Assembly: GCA_905178155.1 (NCBI GenBank)
Contig: CAJINV010000004.1
Location: 1-64,000, forward strand
Reading direction: 5' to 3'
DNA from: Amoebophrya sp. A120
Lineage: Eukaryota > Sar > Dinophyceae > Syndiniales > Amoebophryaceae
Length of the DNA: 64,000 nucleotides
Notes under the pieces: generated by a model
Databases searched by the model: none
Seen by the model: the letters and a program-made list of their open reading frames with translations, nothing else
What the model was told of the DNA's origin: nothing
Part shown: piece by piece, positions 36,001 to 45,007 of the stretch
Position numbering within the stretch: position 1 is the stretch's first letter
Layout: the number at the start of each line of letters is the position of its first letter
Made by a program: the position numbers and the translations under genes

Positions 36001-39000
36001 GAAAGCGGGCGACGTAGGCAGCCCGAAGCGAGAAGAATAGCGAGCGGTCGGAACGGCTAGGAAACGAAGGAAGAGCTGCTGCGATCGTTCGCACAGCTAG
36101 GCAAGCAGCAGGCCCAGTAGAGTATGAATGATTTGGATTTTGAAACTAGAACTAGCAGGAAGAACCTACCCAACACCGGTAGCAAGATGCAAAGCACTCG
36201 AACCCGTAGACCTGCGCATCTGGAATCCTTAGGGGAATCAGATCGCGACCTGGCTACTTCAGTGCAAAGCTTTAGCGCTTCAGCATCTACAGAGCAAGAA
36301 AAGCACTCACCTGACAAACTTCGAAGATTCCAGCCTTTTCATTCGATCGCAAGATCGGGCAATAACAAAAGGGACAGGTGGAGGATTTGAATTTGTTCGA
36401 GTTGCTAACGACCCAGGCGCGACCTGCGGCAAGGAAGGAAGCTAGTCGGCCAGACAGCACAGCACAGAGGACCACTAGGGTCGTGGATTCGTTCCACCAG
36501 CGCGATAGAGAACTTCGACACCAGGCACAGGGCAAAAATCGCACCCGTGCACAGATTCGAATACGTGGCAGAACAGAGGACGGGCCCACGAGCCGTCGGC
36601 GCCAGCTTGCGAGCGGTCGGCATGTCGCCACAGGAACGGACAGGCTACGAGCCGTCGGCGCCAGCCTGCGGGCGGTCGACAAGTCAACACAGAGAGGAAG
36701 AGGCTACCTTCGAGGTTTGGCCAGGCTGCTCAAAGGCCCGAGCATGCCACACAGCACACAGATAGATAGATACGAGGTCGAAGGATGTAAGACGTCCCAG
36801 GACGGTGCGTGGACGCATTCAAATAGAAAAAGCGCAGCTGTGACCGACTTAGCAAGTTGCTCTATGAATGGTTTTCGATGCCTCGAATTCCGCAAGAAGA
36901 TCCCGCCCGAGCGCGTGGCCAGATCTGTTGCTTCGTGCACTGACAAGATTCCTGCTTTGGCAGCGAATTCATTTTGACGATTTAGGTTCTGACTCGATTC
37001 CCAATCGCGTCCCCATTCCAAAAAGTATATCTGTTTTGAAAAAGAAAAACCCACTAGGCACAGACACAGGAAACTCAGTCACCGTTTCAGGGGGTGAAGT
37101 GCAGACCAAACCTGCAGTAGGTGAAACGGCGCCAGAGTTTCGGCGTCCGGAACGGGTAGAACCCAAAGCCCCACGAGAAAAGCAAGAACAGGCGGCCAGT
37201 AGCGGCTGCAGAGGATTCCCCGACCGGGGGGAGAAGAAAGACGACGATGAAGAAAGACGGATGTTTGTAGATTTAGTTGTAGAGACGAGAACGCACTATG
37301 GCTACGCAGCAAGACAGATTTACAGTTTTGAAACTTTGGACTTTGGAGTGAGGGGGTGTATGACGGATAAGTTTGTAATGCACCCACAGCCTCACAGAGT
37401 ACAAACTTGATCCACTCCAATAGTCCAAAGATCTAGATAGCCTAAGGACATGAAGACAGATAGAGATCCTTAGTGTTGTAGTACCATGAAGACAGTCCAC
37501 AGGGCTAGGAAGACACTGAGCCAACATGATGAACACATATACACCCAGGGCCCTTGAGCTAGGACAGACTTACAGCATAGCAGTACTAGACTTAGTCATG
37601 GCACTGTAGATGTGCATAGTTGTTCTACCATCGTAGTGTAGTTTGTATTGCGTACTCCGTGGGAAGTTTGTGTGCCGTTGCAGACTTTCCCTTTACACAG
37701 CGAGGCCGCCCGCCCTCGTTCCACAACATCCAGGCTGTTCTTCGACTCCTACTGGTGTTGTCGCAAAGAACCACCATCCGATCTCGTCCACGCCACTAGC
37801 TTACAATTCTTTTCCTCCAGGAACCGGCGCAACGTCTTGTGCCGCCGAAACGGCGCAGCTGGTCGCGCAACACGTCGAGTACCGCCCCCCGTCTAGCAGT
37901 AGTACAACAAGCATGATGGCAGCGACCCCTCCATTTTTACCGGCTGTCCCAGCGGCGGCCTGCTCTTCATTGCTCGCCCCACCGAGACCGCGCAGGCAAA
38001 GCATTATGGAGAAGGTCGGGGGGGGCCATCAAGTTTATTCGCAAAGTAATCTTCCCGTGCAAGTGCAACAGCATCAGTTACCGGGGTATCCAATTATAAC
38101 GTCCACTGGAAACTTCGTAGCCACTTCTTGTTCCTCGCGGCCAACCAGTCAACGGTCTATCTTGCAACGTAGCCAACTTTCCAGTCACAGCAACCTGGAG
38201 GCGGTCCTCGAGGGTGGAGCAGATGATCCTTTTGCGGCTCCGAGAATAGATTCTGCTGCATCTTCTGTTCCCATTAATATTTCTGCGGAAAATAAAACGA
38301 GTGTCGGCCTAGTACATGAAGACCGACCAAGCTCCACGGTGACCAACGCGGCGGCTGGTGCAACCACTCGCCAGAGTGCTGTTCATATTAAACCTCCAGC
38401 TGTTTCAACACAGCTCCGCGGGACGACAACGACCTCCTCGACTGCATCTACAACTCTTGCTGGAGGATCAACACAGCATGAAATCAATAGGGACGCCGAG
38501 ACGTCCCGCAGCGAGGCCCTGCAACAGCGCACCCTGTTGCTCCTGCAGCGCCGGCAGAGCAGCATGGGCATGCAGATCCTGCAGAACGCCTCCTCCAATC
38601 AAGGTGCTGCATCAGCTGCGGCCAGTAATCTCGCGCCATCAGGCTCAGGCGTGATCAACCACGTAGCAGGCCAGACTGCCCCGAAGATGAACAACACGCT
38701 ATTCCATCAGCGGCGGGCGAGCACGGCAGCTGCACTCGTTGTCCCGAGAGCCGCGATCTTAAACGCTGCGAACGCCGGCTGTATGGGCACGACACCAAAC
38801 GTTAATCGTCGCGCGAGTTCCACTGGGCTAATACAACAACACATGATCATGGCACCTAGTACAACAACTTCTCGCGGAGCACCAGGCGCCCCCACCAGCA
38901 TAGTTAAACCAGTACTATCCCAATCACGACCAGATGTTGTGGGTGAAGGGGCGATTCTTTTTCAAGGCCGACGTGCCAGCAGTACTTCTGGGTACATCTT

Positions 39001-42000
39001 CAGCGGTGGTCGACGTCCTGCAGCCGGGCCAGGTTGTTCTGGTGCGACTTCAAGTTCTTGCGGCGAGGCCCGCGAGGAACTACGTGATGTTGATAACAAG
39101 AACTACGCTCTTGCCCCAAAAAGCGGCACAACAATCGCCGCCGAAGATGAAGATGAAGACAAAATGACATCACGCAGCAAAAATCATGTTAGCGAGCGAG
39201 GACGGAAACCTACCTCGACATTAGTTTCGAGTCAGCGGCATTCTCTAGCCGCGACCGGCAGGAGCTCCTGTCGGGGCACGAGCAGGCGAGGCTCCCTTAC
39301 GCCGGTGATTGTAAACGGCGACGCAAGTAGTTCTTGTAATTCCCCCGTGCTCGTCGGGGGGACGGGCACGGCAGCAGGCGGTCCGGTTTTATTAACGGAA
39401 GCTGCTGCACTTGAGCAAGAAGATGCTCCAAAGCTGTATGATAATTACCCCGCTCATGTTATCCTGAGTAAAAACGTACCCACACCAGAGTCAAAATGAG
39501 GATTTTGCAACACAAACCTAGGAGTTTTAGGAGTCACGCATGACAGGTTGCGCTATGCAGTGTAGTGCAGGTTAGCAAGTGCAGCCGCGTCACAGATTCA
39601 TCTGCTCATCCTGTGTACAGCATCACAAATGTCAAAACACGACTGGAAATGCCTCTCATGCAGATGCGCATTACAAATGTTCCTGTCATTGCAAATCTGC
39701 ATGACAACTCTGGTGTGGGTACGTTTTTACTTAGGATACATGTTGATACTCACGCGTCTGCAACAGCGTCGCCGGTGGGTTTGCACCCGGAGCTGCTTGC
39801 GCAGATGCAAAATCAGCCGAAGTATCAAATGTAAAACAAAGTGTCTGGGTCTGGAAGAGCGCACGTTTGTCATGCTTGTCTGGCATGACTCTGAAATCTG
39901 TCATGCACGTTAAGTACCCAAGAGCGCTATTTTTCTGTCATGCAGAAACGCAGTTTGTCGTGCAGAATAGGCAACACCTAGAAGCTCAGAAACCTGTCAT
40001 GCTGAGCCAGCACTTGTGGCCTCCTCATGATACGCCACCCAGCATCACAAGTTTCCAGAGCCAGACACTTTTACACTTTATACGAAGGACCGGGTGTCGA
40101 AACTCTCGGAACTGGTGGGAGCTGCGGCCGCAAAAAACTCGGCCGTCAAGGACCCGAGGACCAGCACGAAGGAAGGAGGTACAACTGTGCGGCGTGCTGT
40201 CGAGGAGGAGGACCTGACGAGTCGCGGCGACGAGACTGGCAATGACACCACGTCGGACGAAGAGCTCCTGCATCATGGGTGTGAAGCAGTGGTGGAGCAG
40301 GAACAAATGGTGGCGCAGGTGGGCGGGAGAAATTATCAAAGCCAAATAATTGATCTGGACCAGAAAATGAAGAGTTATGGAAAGAACCAATCGGAGCTGC
40401 TCTCCTGCGAAGTTGTAGACAATGCACTGCAGCAGCAGCGGCAGGAGCAGTCACGGTTGCAACTAGAAGTAGAGCAGCACAATTTTCATCGCGTTGATCG
40501 GTCACATCAAGAATTTGATTTCTCGTCGCAAAACGAATTTGACGTGGTGGAAAGCGCGGCCCTCGAGGGGGCAGATGACAACTCATATGCATTGCAGGAG
40601 CATCTTCGTACTTACCGATAAAGATAATTTCCCGAGAAACTACAGTAAATTTGAATTTACGGTCTCGTATTTTTAAGATTTAAAAGAAAGCTTGTAGTGC
40701 TGGCGGAGCTAAAACAGACTGAAAAAAGTAAAGGAGATTCTTGCAATCGGTACGAGTGCGATGCTTGTTTTGAAGATGACACCCGAACGGAGGAGGCAAT
40801 AGCGGTGACGTATGAGGTATATGTGGAAATCCAGGAAAAAATCATCTTGGTGGTGTCCAAATTTCGCACGTTCGAAACCGATTACAACATCTTCCAGTGT
40901 GGACTGATGACCTTCGTGGTTGGGTTTCTGGTCAACTTCGTTTTTTTCGAGATGAGCATCTTATTCTACACAAAAATACAACTACTACACCCATTCATTA
41001 CAATAGTACGAGGGAAAAAATGAAATTTACTGTGTTGCGGGTAGTTCTTTATGGTGTCGTAAGTTTTCGCAGCTCAGCATTGCAAACATTTTCGGCACCC
41101 GCACCTCTCTATACTGTAATCTCTCTGGAACGCATTATAAGCTGTGCATGTCCTCTGGTGGAAGATGAAACTGAAGGAAAATTTGCCCTGCTCTTCTCGT
41201 GGTCTTTCATCTTGCATTTTTACAAGGTTATAATTTCCAGTAGGGCCAATTAATTTAGCAAGATAATTTTCTCTCTGCTATGGCTATGGGCGTAGTTGTA
41301 GTTCTTCTCTGTGGGATACATGTTGGGTCCAGCAGAGGACGAGGACGCGGAGGGTAGTCGTGACAGCGCTGCGTGTGAGCAGGTTGTGCCGTTGTACGGG
41401 ATTCTATCCATCGCAAAAGTACGATAATCGCAGTAGTACAACGTAGCAATTTTTACGCAGCATTTTTATAGAACATCAAACCAGAAGTGCAAGAACAATA
41501 AATTCTTTTGATTGCAGAAGGAAAAGTGCGATAGTACTTTTGCTGCATCGGGGATAAATTCTTTTGCTGTTCAACTTGGTCCTGTTTCTCGACATTTTGT
41601 GGCTGAAGGAGATGGCCGGCATCTACTATCACAGGGAAAAGTGTTAACGTCGACGGAATTTGTGCTGCAGAAATGCATCACAAAAGGTGCCCAGATTTGT
41701 CATGCTTGGCATGGGTATTAGGCAAAAATTGTGATGCGTATCTGCATTCGGTGAAAACGTTAACACTTTTTTGTTTGATATCTACGAGTCGTTTCTCATA
41801 GAGCGGGTGCAGACCACCTGCCTGGACTCCATTGCCATATGGAAGCGTCAGGATTGAAATCGTCACAGTTGAAATAATTTCTCATGCATGGACTGCAAGA
41901 CATGAAGCGCCTCTCTTGCAGGGATGGCAAGTGAGGCAGATTGTGAGCCTATTTAGGTTTTGGAATAGAGCTGCTAAAAGAGCATGACAAAAGCAGCCTT

Positions 42001-42341
42001 CTGTGCCAAGACAGCATGACAAATTGGATTCCGCTGCTCCGAAAATTTGTCATGCGCCGCTTGGAAATTGGGCTTCCAACTGGTATCCATTTTATGCATG
42101 ACAAATCATTTCAACTTTGTCGATTTCAAACCTGACGCTTCCATATGCCAAGCTGTCCGTGTACCTGTTCAACGACGCGCAGGCCCTGAACCTGAACCTC
42201 GCGACCCAGCAGCACTCGATGTGCATCCGGCTTTTTGGGCAGCCGATCACCTACGCACTGCTGTGGAAGGCGGTGTCCCTGGTGGTGCTCAACCTGATGA
42301 TGACCCTCATGGTGCCGCTGCTGCTCAGCAACAGGTCGTAG
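21010..42341 (+). CDS. Giant polytopic membrane protein, 3444 aa, split by 36 introners
   Basis: ATG 21010 (MTPSLAKVVPLVQPAPPPPP) to TAG 42339-42341. I traced 38 coding segments; their lengths sum to 10335 nt, exactly 3445 codons with one stop. The largest are 23558-24283, 26605-27621, 29401-31230, 31882-33131, 37751-39459 and 40088-40580. Hydrophobic segments that look like membrane spans: near 25.28 kb (MVLYPCLLFHQL), 25.62 (VIYLLDFLAIWVTLTI), 26.05-26.15 (two), 33.76 (MVFLLWQALMIAGYG), 33.95-34.36 (FGVLYSVFVILPVSLYVSLV and the next), 40.90, 41.57 and 42.27 kb (SLVVLNLMMTLMVPLLLS, at the C-terminus). Between them lie huge Ser/Thr/Gly/Gln-rich, probably disordered loops. No family is recognised; a channel-like or scaffold role is possible but unsupported. 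One insertion with long exon duplications (35787-37750) must also be removed for the frame to hold. Confidence 0.75.
21126..21636. mobile_element. Introner, family A, with an internal replacement or insertion
   Basis: 511 bp, GCGGG on both sides. About 21238-21510 is unrelated to family A and contains a 35-bp tandem duplication. Confidence 0.85.
21415..21484 (+). repeat. 35-bp unit in tandem, two copies
   Basis: GGTATTGGCAGAGGCTAA... occurs at 21415-21449 and 21450-21484 with a few differences, inside foreign DNA nested in the introner at 21126-21636. Confidence 0.85.
21678..21827. mobile_element. Introner, family B
   Basis: 150 bp, TCCCA on both sides. Confidence 0.9.
21881..22201. mobile_element. 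Introner, family G
   Basis: 321 bp, CCAGC on both sides. Confidence 0.9.
22244..22392. mobile_element. Introner, family B
   Basis: 149 bp, AGCTC on both sides. The following exon adds only 15 bp beyond its flank. Confidence 0.9.
22413..22590. mobile_element. Introner, family B
   Basis: 178 bp, flanks CAACG/CGACG. Confidence 0.85.
22655..22975. mobile_element. Introner, family G
   Basis: 321 bp, GACAA on both sides. Confidence 0.9.
23008..23346. mobile_element. Introner, family E, with an internal hairpin
   Basis: 339 bp, flanks TGGTC/GGGTC. The left end is TACTATTC. It contains a perfect 25-bp-arm palindrome at 23198-23248. Confidence 0.8.
23198..23248. repeat. Perfect palindrome, 25-bp arms, 1-nt centre
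   Basis: GTCGTGTTTTGGAATCAATT... followed immediately by its exact reverse complement, within a family E introner. Confidence 0.9.
23396..23552. mobile_element. Introner, family B
   Basis: 157 bp, CAGCA on both sides. Confidence 0.9.
24284..24485. mobile_element. Introner, family D
   Basis: 202 bp, CTTGC on both sides. Removal gives PRQLLLYPFYYLFRDD. Confidence 0.92.
24547..24807. mobile_element. Introner, family A
   Basis: 261 bp, ACGGC on both sides. Confidence 0.92.
24849..25105. mobile_element. Introner, family A
   Basis: 257 bp, CGCGC on both sides. The flanking exon between it and the previous element is only about 40 bp. Confidence 0.92.
25157..25265. mobile_element. Introner, family I
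   Basis: 109 bp, CTGGC on both sides. The right end is GGATG rather than GGATA. Confidence 0.88.
25333..25610. mobile_element. Introner, family A
   Basis: 278 bp, TCACC on both sides. Confidence 0.9.
25895..26002. mobile_element. Introner, family I
   Basis: 108 bp, AGAGC on both sides; one of the two smallest complete types seen. Confidence 0.92.
26244..26599. mobile_element. Introner, family G
   Basis: 356 bp, flanks GACCT/GCCCT. Confidence 0.85.
27622..27795. mobile_element. Introner, family B
   Basis: 174 bp, flanks AAACA/AAGCA. Removal gives SYKQMRKQAIESK. Confidence 0.85.
27983..28244. mobile_element. Introner, family A
   Basis: 262 bp, GCGGG on both sides. Confidence 0.92.
28389..28627. 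mobile_element. Introner, family H
   Basis: 239 bp, CTGGA on both sides. Confidence 0.92.
28706..28914. mobile_element. Introner, family J (single copy)
   Basis: 209 bp, ATCAT on both sides; arms TATCCAAGAAAAAAACGTTG and near-inverse. Confidence 0.88.
29243..29395. mobile_element. Introner, family B, flanks decayed
   Basis: 153 bp, flanks TCCAG/TCTGC (2 of 5). Placed from the arms and because the frame is restored (PSSR to KTDETDDLA). Confidence 0.7.
31231..31463. mobile_element. Introner, family F
   Basis: 233 bp, TCGTC on both sides. It ends an 1830-bp uninterrupted exon. Confidence 0.92.
31547..31876. mobile_element. Introner, family C
   Basis: 330 bp, flanks AGCCT/TGCCT. Confidence 0.88.
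33132..33330. mobile_element. Introner, family D
   Basis: 199 bp, TCTCA on both sides. Confidence 0.92.
33414..33700. mobile_element. Introner, family E
   Basis: 287 bp, CCAGG on both sides. Confidence 0.92.
34001..34298. mobile_element. Introner, family A, diverged left end
   Basis: 298 bp, flanks GTGTC/GTTTC. Removal joins two membrane-spanning stretches (VILPVS to LYVSLVVN). Confidence 0.85.
34376..34513. mobile_element. Introner, unclassified
   Basis: 138 bp, CGGAT on both sides. Short arms TATCACCTGAAAA against CATTCCCTGAAAA. Read without splicing, the gene would appear to stop at 34381. Confidence 0.8.
34617..34879. mobile_element. Introner, family A
   Basis: 263 bp, TTCCG on both sides. 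Duplicated almost unchanged at 35427-35689 by the local segmental duplication. Confidence 0.92.
34979..35380. mobile_element. Introner, family E, enlarged
   Basis: 402 bp, GATTT on both sides. A CACCCCATGCCCACA segment recurs inside, suggesting a nested copy. It lies exactly between the two halves of a 402-bp exon duplication. Confidence 0.85.
35427..35689. mobile_element. Introner, family A (duplicated copy)
   Basis: 263 bp, TTCCG on both sides. Nearly identical to 34617-34879, offset by 810 bp. Confidence 0.92.
35732..37750 (+). repeat. 1.9-kb insertion flanked by 55-bp exon duplications
   Basis: CACAGCGAGGCCGCCCGCCC... is present at 35732-35786 and again at 37696-37750. Removing 35787-37750 keeps the frame (GCSSTP to TGVVAKNHH). 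The body has its own 43-bp direct repeats at 35800-35842 and 37655-37697 (CTCCGTGGGAAGTTTGTGTG...). It also holds a doubled GAGCCGTCGGCGCCAGC at about 36590-36680 and no convincing ORF. Confidence 0.85.
39460..39738. mobile_element. Introner, family E
   Basis: 279 bp, CATGT on both sides. Same length as, and closely similar to, the copy at 61844-62122 in another gene. Confidence 0.92.
39823..40082. mobile_element. Introner, family A
   Basis: 260 bp, CGAAG on both sides. Confidence 0.9.
40581..40781. mobile_element. Introner-like intron, family B-related
   Basis: 201 bp. Placed by a shared GATGACA at 40574-40580 and 40775-40781 that restores the frame. A family B end (TATGCATTGCAGGAGC) lies 5 bp inside; the right arm is decayed. 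Confidence 0.6.
40962..41318. mobile_element. Introner, family D-related
   Basis: 357 bp, flanks CATCT/CATGT; arms with ACAACTACTAC and GTAGTTGTAG. Larger than family D. Confidence 0.75.
41405..41556. mobile_element. Introner, family B
   Basis: 152 bp, flanks GATTC/AATTC. Removal gives YGILLLFNLVLFLDILWL, a membrane span. Confidence 0.85.
41627..41780. mobile_element. Introner, family D variant
   Basis: 154 bp, TCTAC on both sides. The arm has GTGTTAACG instead of GTGTTACAG. Confidence 0.88.
41838..42145. mobile_element. Introner, family C
   Basis: 308 bp, TGCCA on both sides. Confidence 0.92.
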
Positions 42342-43478
42342 CAGGGACTACAACTTCTCAACAGGCATACTGAATGATCTTCATTGTTTTTACATCGCAC
42401 TTCTGGAAATCATAATCAATCTAGTATTTCTATTTCATTTTCTATCTAGATACTTTTATCTATTGTGCATAGTGACTGATGGCGTGCACCTTTTATCTTG
42501 CTTTGAGTTTGCACCAACATCGTGGTCCTCCGTTTTGGTTGATCATCGGCATAGGAAGCAAATTGCTTTGCGTACGAAAAAAGCTTCCTAGAAGTGAGTA
42601 GTTGTCTATGATTGAACAAGCGAAAGTGAAATGCAAGCGTACGGATTGTGATTGTCCTCTACCGCTACGTTTTTTTTTCTTAAAAATAAAATGCAACTCT
42701 GGTGTTACTAGTTTTTCAAGGATAATGGTATTCTCCTATTCGTACTACCATTCCAGGTACGAATGTAGCACGTCGCTCTCCCCGCGTTGATATCAGTCTC
42801 GAAGCAACTTCTTTTTAGGTCATGATTACGACTAGAAATAAATAAAAAACCGGTCATGATGAAAATGTCACCATTTTTGAAGGCGATGCTAAAAACCATA
42901 TTTCCAATTTCTCCGGTTGCAAGCTGCGTACCGAGTTTATTTTTGTCTTACTTATTGCCTGCAGAAATAGAAACTTCATCATCCGTCATCATGAAATTGG
43001 AGCTCCGCCATAGCATAGTTTCTTCCCGTGCATCTTCCGTAAAATGTCAGTGCAAAGAAGGAGAAAAGATTATACGTACTCTCTGTTTTTATCATGATCC
43101 GGGCGGAAAGGCAGTTTGCTCCGTTGTGCAGCAGTGAATTTAAGAAGATGGAGTCGCCTGAAGCTACATTTCCATTTACATAGTTCATCTGTAAATAACA
43201 CATAATACGATGGGTATGATGTGCTACGTATTTTACTAAAACTAGCAAAGAAACTCTTTCAAAGAGACAGTCATATCACATATTCGAAAAGGTAAAGCGA
43301 GGCAAATATCATACCAAGCAATTGTTGAACAAACAACTTGTTGATAAGGCGGTGTGAATCACCCATGATCATGAAATAGAATGAACATGGCCTGTCGACG
43401 TTTCTGGAATTTCAGTTCACATCAATTCTGAAAAAATGATGGATCAGAATTACTATCTATTATATTCATGCGAAAAAA

Positions 43479-43782
43479 GAGGTCTACAGAGGGTCGAAGG
43501 GAGGTGGCCGAGAGGTCAAAAGGAGGGCAACAGAGGTCAAAAAGAGGTCGACAGAGGTGGAGAGGTGGCGCGGGAGGTCGTTCGGGAGGGTGGCCGAGAG
43601 GTGGCGCGGGTATAGCCAGCCGAACCGTTCACCCTAAAGCCGCGCCTATGGGGCCCGGAGGTGGCCGAGAGGGTCCCGAGAGGGTAGGCGAGAGGGGGAC
43701 AGAGGTGCCGAGAGGTTGCGCGAATAAGGGCGAACCTCTCGCGCACCCTCCTGGCCACCTCTCGGCCACCTCTGTAGACCTC
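43479..43782. repeat. Imperfect inverted repeat, GAGAGGTGG-rich
   Basis: GAGGTCTACAGAGG at 43479-43492 is the exact inverse of 43769-43782. Inner segments (GGTGGCCGAGAGGT and inverse) also pair, giving a long imperfect hairpin about 300 bp across. Possibly a foldback or MITE-like element. Confidence 0.75.
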
Positions 43783-43932
43783 TACTGGCGAGTATAGCTG
43801 GACTATTAGCAGCACCTCTCGGGAGAGGTGAAAAAGAGGGTCTGCGAGAGGGTCAAAAAAACCCGAATCCCTCCGGCACGCGGCCGATTTTGTTTGGGCC
43901 TTTTCATCGCGCAGGCCCACACCCTTTCGCGC

Positions 43933-43997
43933 TACCCTCTCGCGCTACCCTCTCGCGCCACCCTCTCGCGCGACCCTCTCGCGCGACCCTCTCGCGC
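43933..43997 (+). repeat. 13-bp tandem repeat, five copies
   Basis: Unit (T/C/G)ACCCTCTCGCGC, five contiguous copies varying only at the first base. The same word is scattered through the adjacent inverted repeat. Confidence 0.92.
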
Positions 43998-45007
43998 CAA
44001 CGATTTCCGCCGGGAAGCAAATAGGGCGGGGGCGTGTGGGTGATCAAAAAAGGGCAGCGCGGCCCCCGTATTGCTTCCTTCGGCGCCTATAAATGTCGAG
44101 TCAGCTTCTCTTCGCCCCCAAGCTTCGCTGCAGCTGCTCTCTGCGCATAGCGCCTGCAGGCGTGGGAAGCGCGCAGGAGGCCCTGCGGGTTGACATGGCG
44201 AAAACCGGGCCAGTAGCCCCCTCGGTCTGTTGCGCTGTGCCCAAAGCTCCGGCGCTGCGGTCCAGCCCGCGCATTGTCCTGCCCCGCCACAACAGCCTTG
44301 CGCTCCGGCGTTAGCCGGAGCATGGCTGGTCCATGTTCATGTAAAAAAATCAATCGCGGCTGTTCTAACTACTACCTCAAGATCTTCACAGTTGTGCATT
44401 CCAGCAGTAGAGATCCACATATTTTTCATTCCCGCGCCGCAGTGAAAAGAAAAGACAGTGACAGTAAAGATGAAAAAATAAAAGCAAAATCTCTCATGCA
44501 AAAGAGGACCCTGATTCAAGAACATCTATATTATGGGCCGACGTTAAGGCCACAGTGAACAAGATCTGACATATTTATGAACCTCACGCTCTGCTCGTGC
44601 TCGTACGACGACTGATGCACTACAAGAAGTTCCATGTTGATGCATTGAGTACCCGAGACATTGAGTTGTCGCATACCTCCGAAAATTAATAATATTAATT
44701 TCCTGAATTCGAATTATTATATTTTTTTGCAGCCACGCCACTTCTTCCGCTGCGTCGCAAAGGCAAACTACTCCTATTCAGCAAATAAGAAGATTACAGG
44801 GACGAAAAAGAACAGGAGTAGGTCGTGCTGGGGCGATCTAAGACTTAGAGACGAACTGACTACAACAAAAATCATCACTGTTTTTGCACAGTTTCCAGGA
44901 ACAAGATTTGTACTAGACTACTAGACAGCACGTTATCAACATCGCTTTAGAATATTTACAGACTACAGCACGACAGAGAACTAGAAGACGACGAAAAAAC
45001 ACGGAAG

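Larger units (their letters stand above)
42342..45007. other. Intergenic region with GC-rich repeats
   Basis: 42342-43460 is AT-rich without a supported gene. 43479-43998 holds an inverted repeat and a 13-bp tandem array. 44040-44340 is GC-rich with a CCTATAAATG (TATA-like) near 44087 and a 73-codon ORF I cannot support. 44340-45007 is AT-rich and probably the upstream region of the next gene. Confidence 0.45.

Noticed and set aside
36378-36977. 199-codon ORF in the 1.9-kb insertion
   Set aside because: Arg/Ser/Thr-rich, crosses an internal duplication, no recognisable features; treated as chance.
24849-42341. Identification of gene 2 as a polycystin or TRP-type channel
   Set aside because: Multiple membrane spans alone are not diagnostic; I see no pore or family motif.
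44093-44314. 73-codon ORF downstream of a TATA-like sequence
   Set aside because: The GC-rich region is open on both strands; no evidence favours either.
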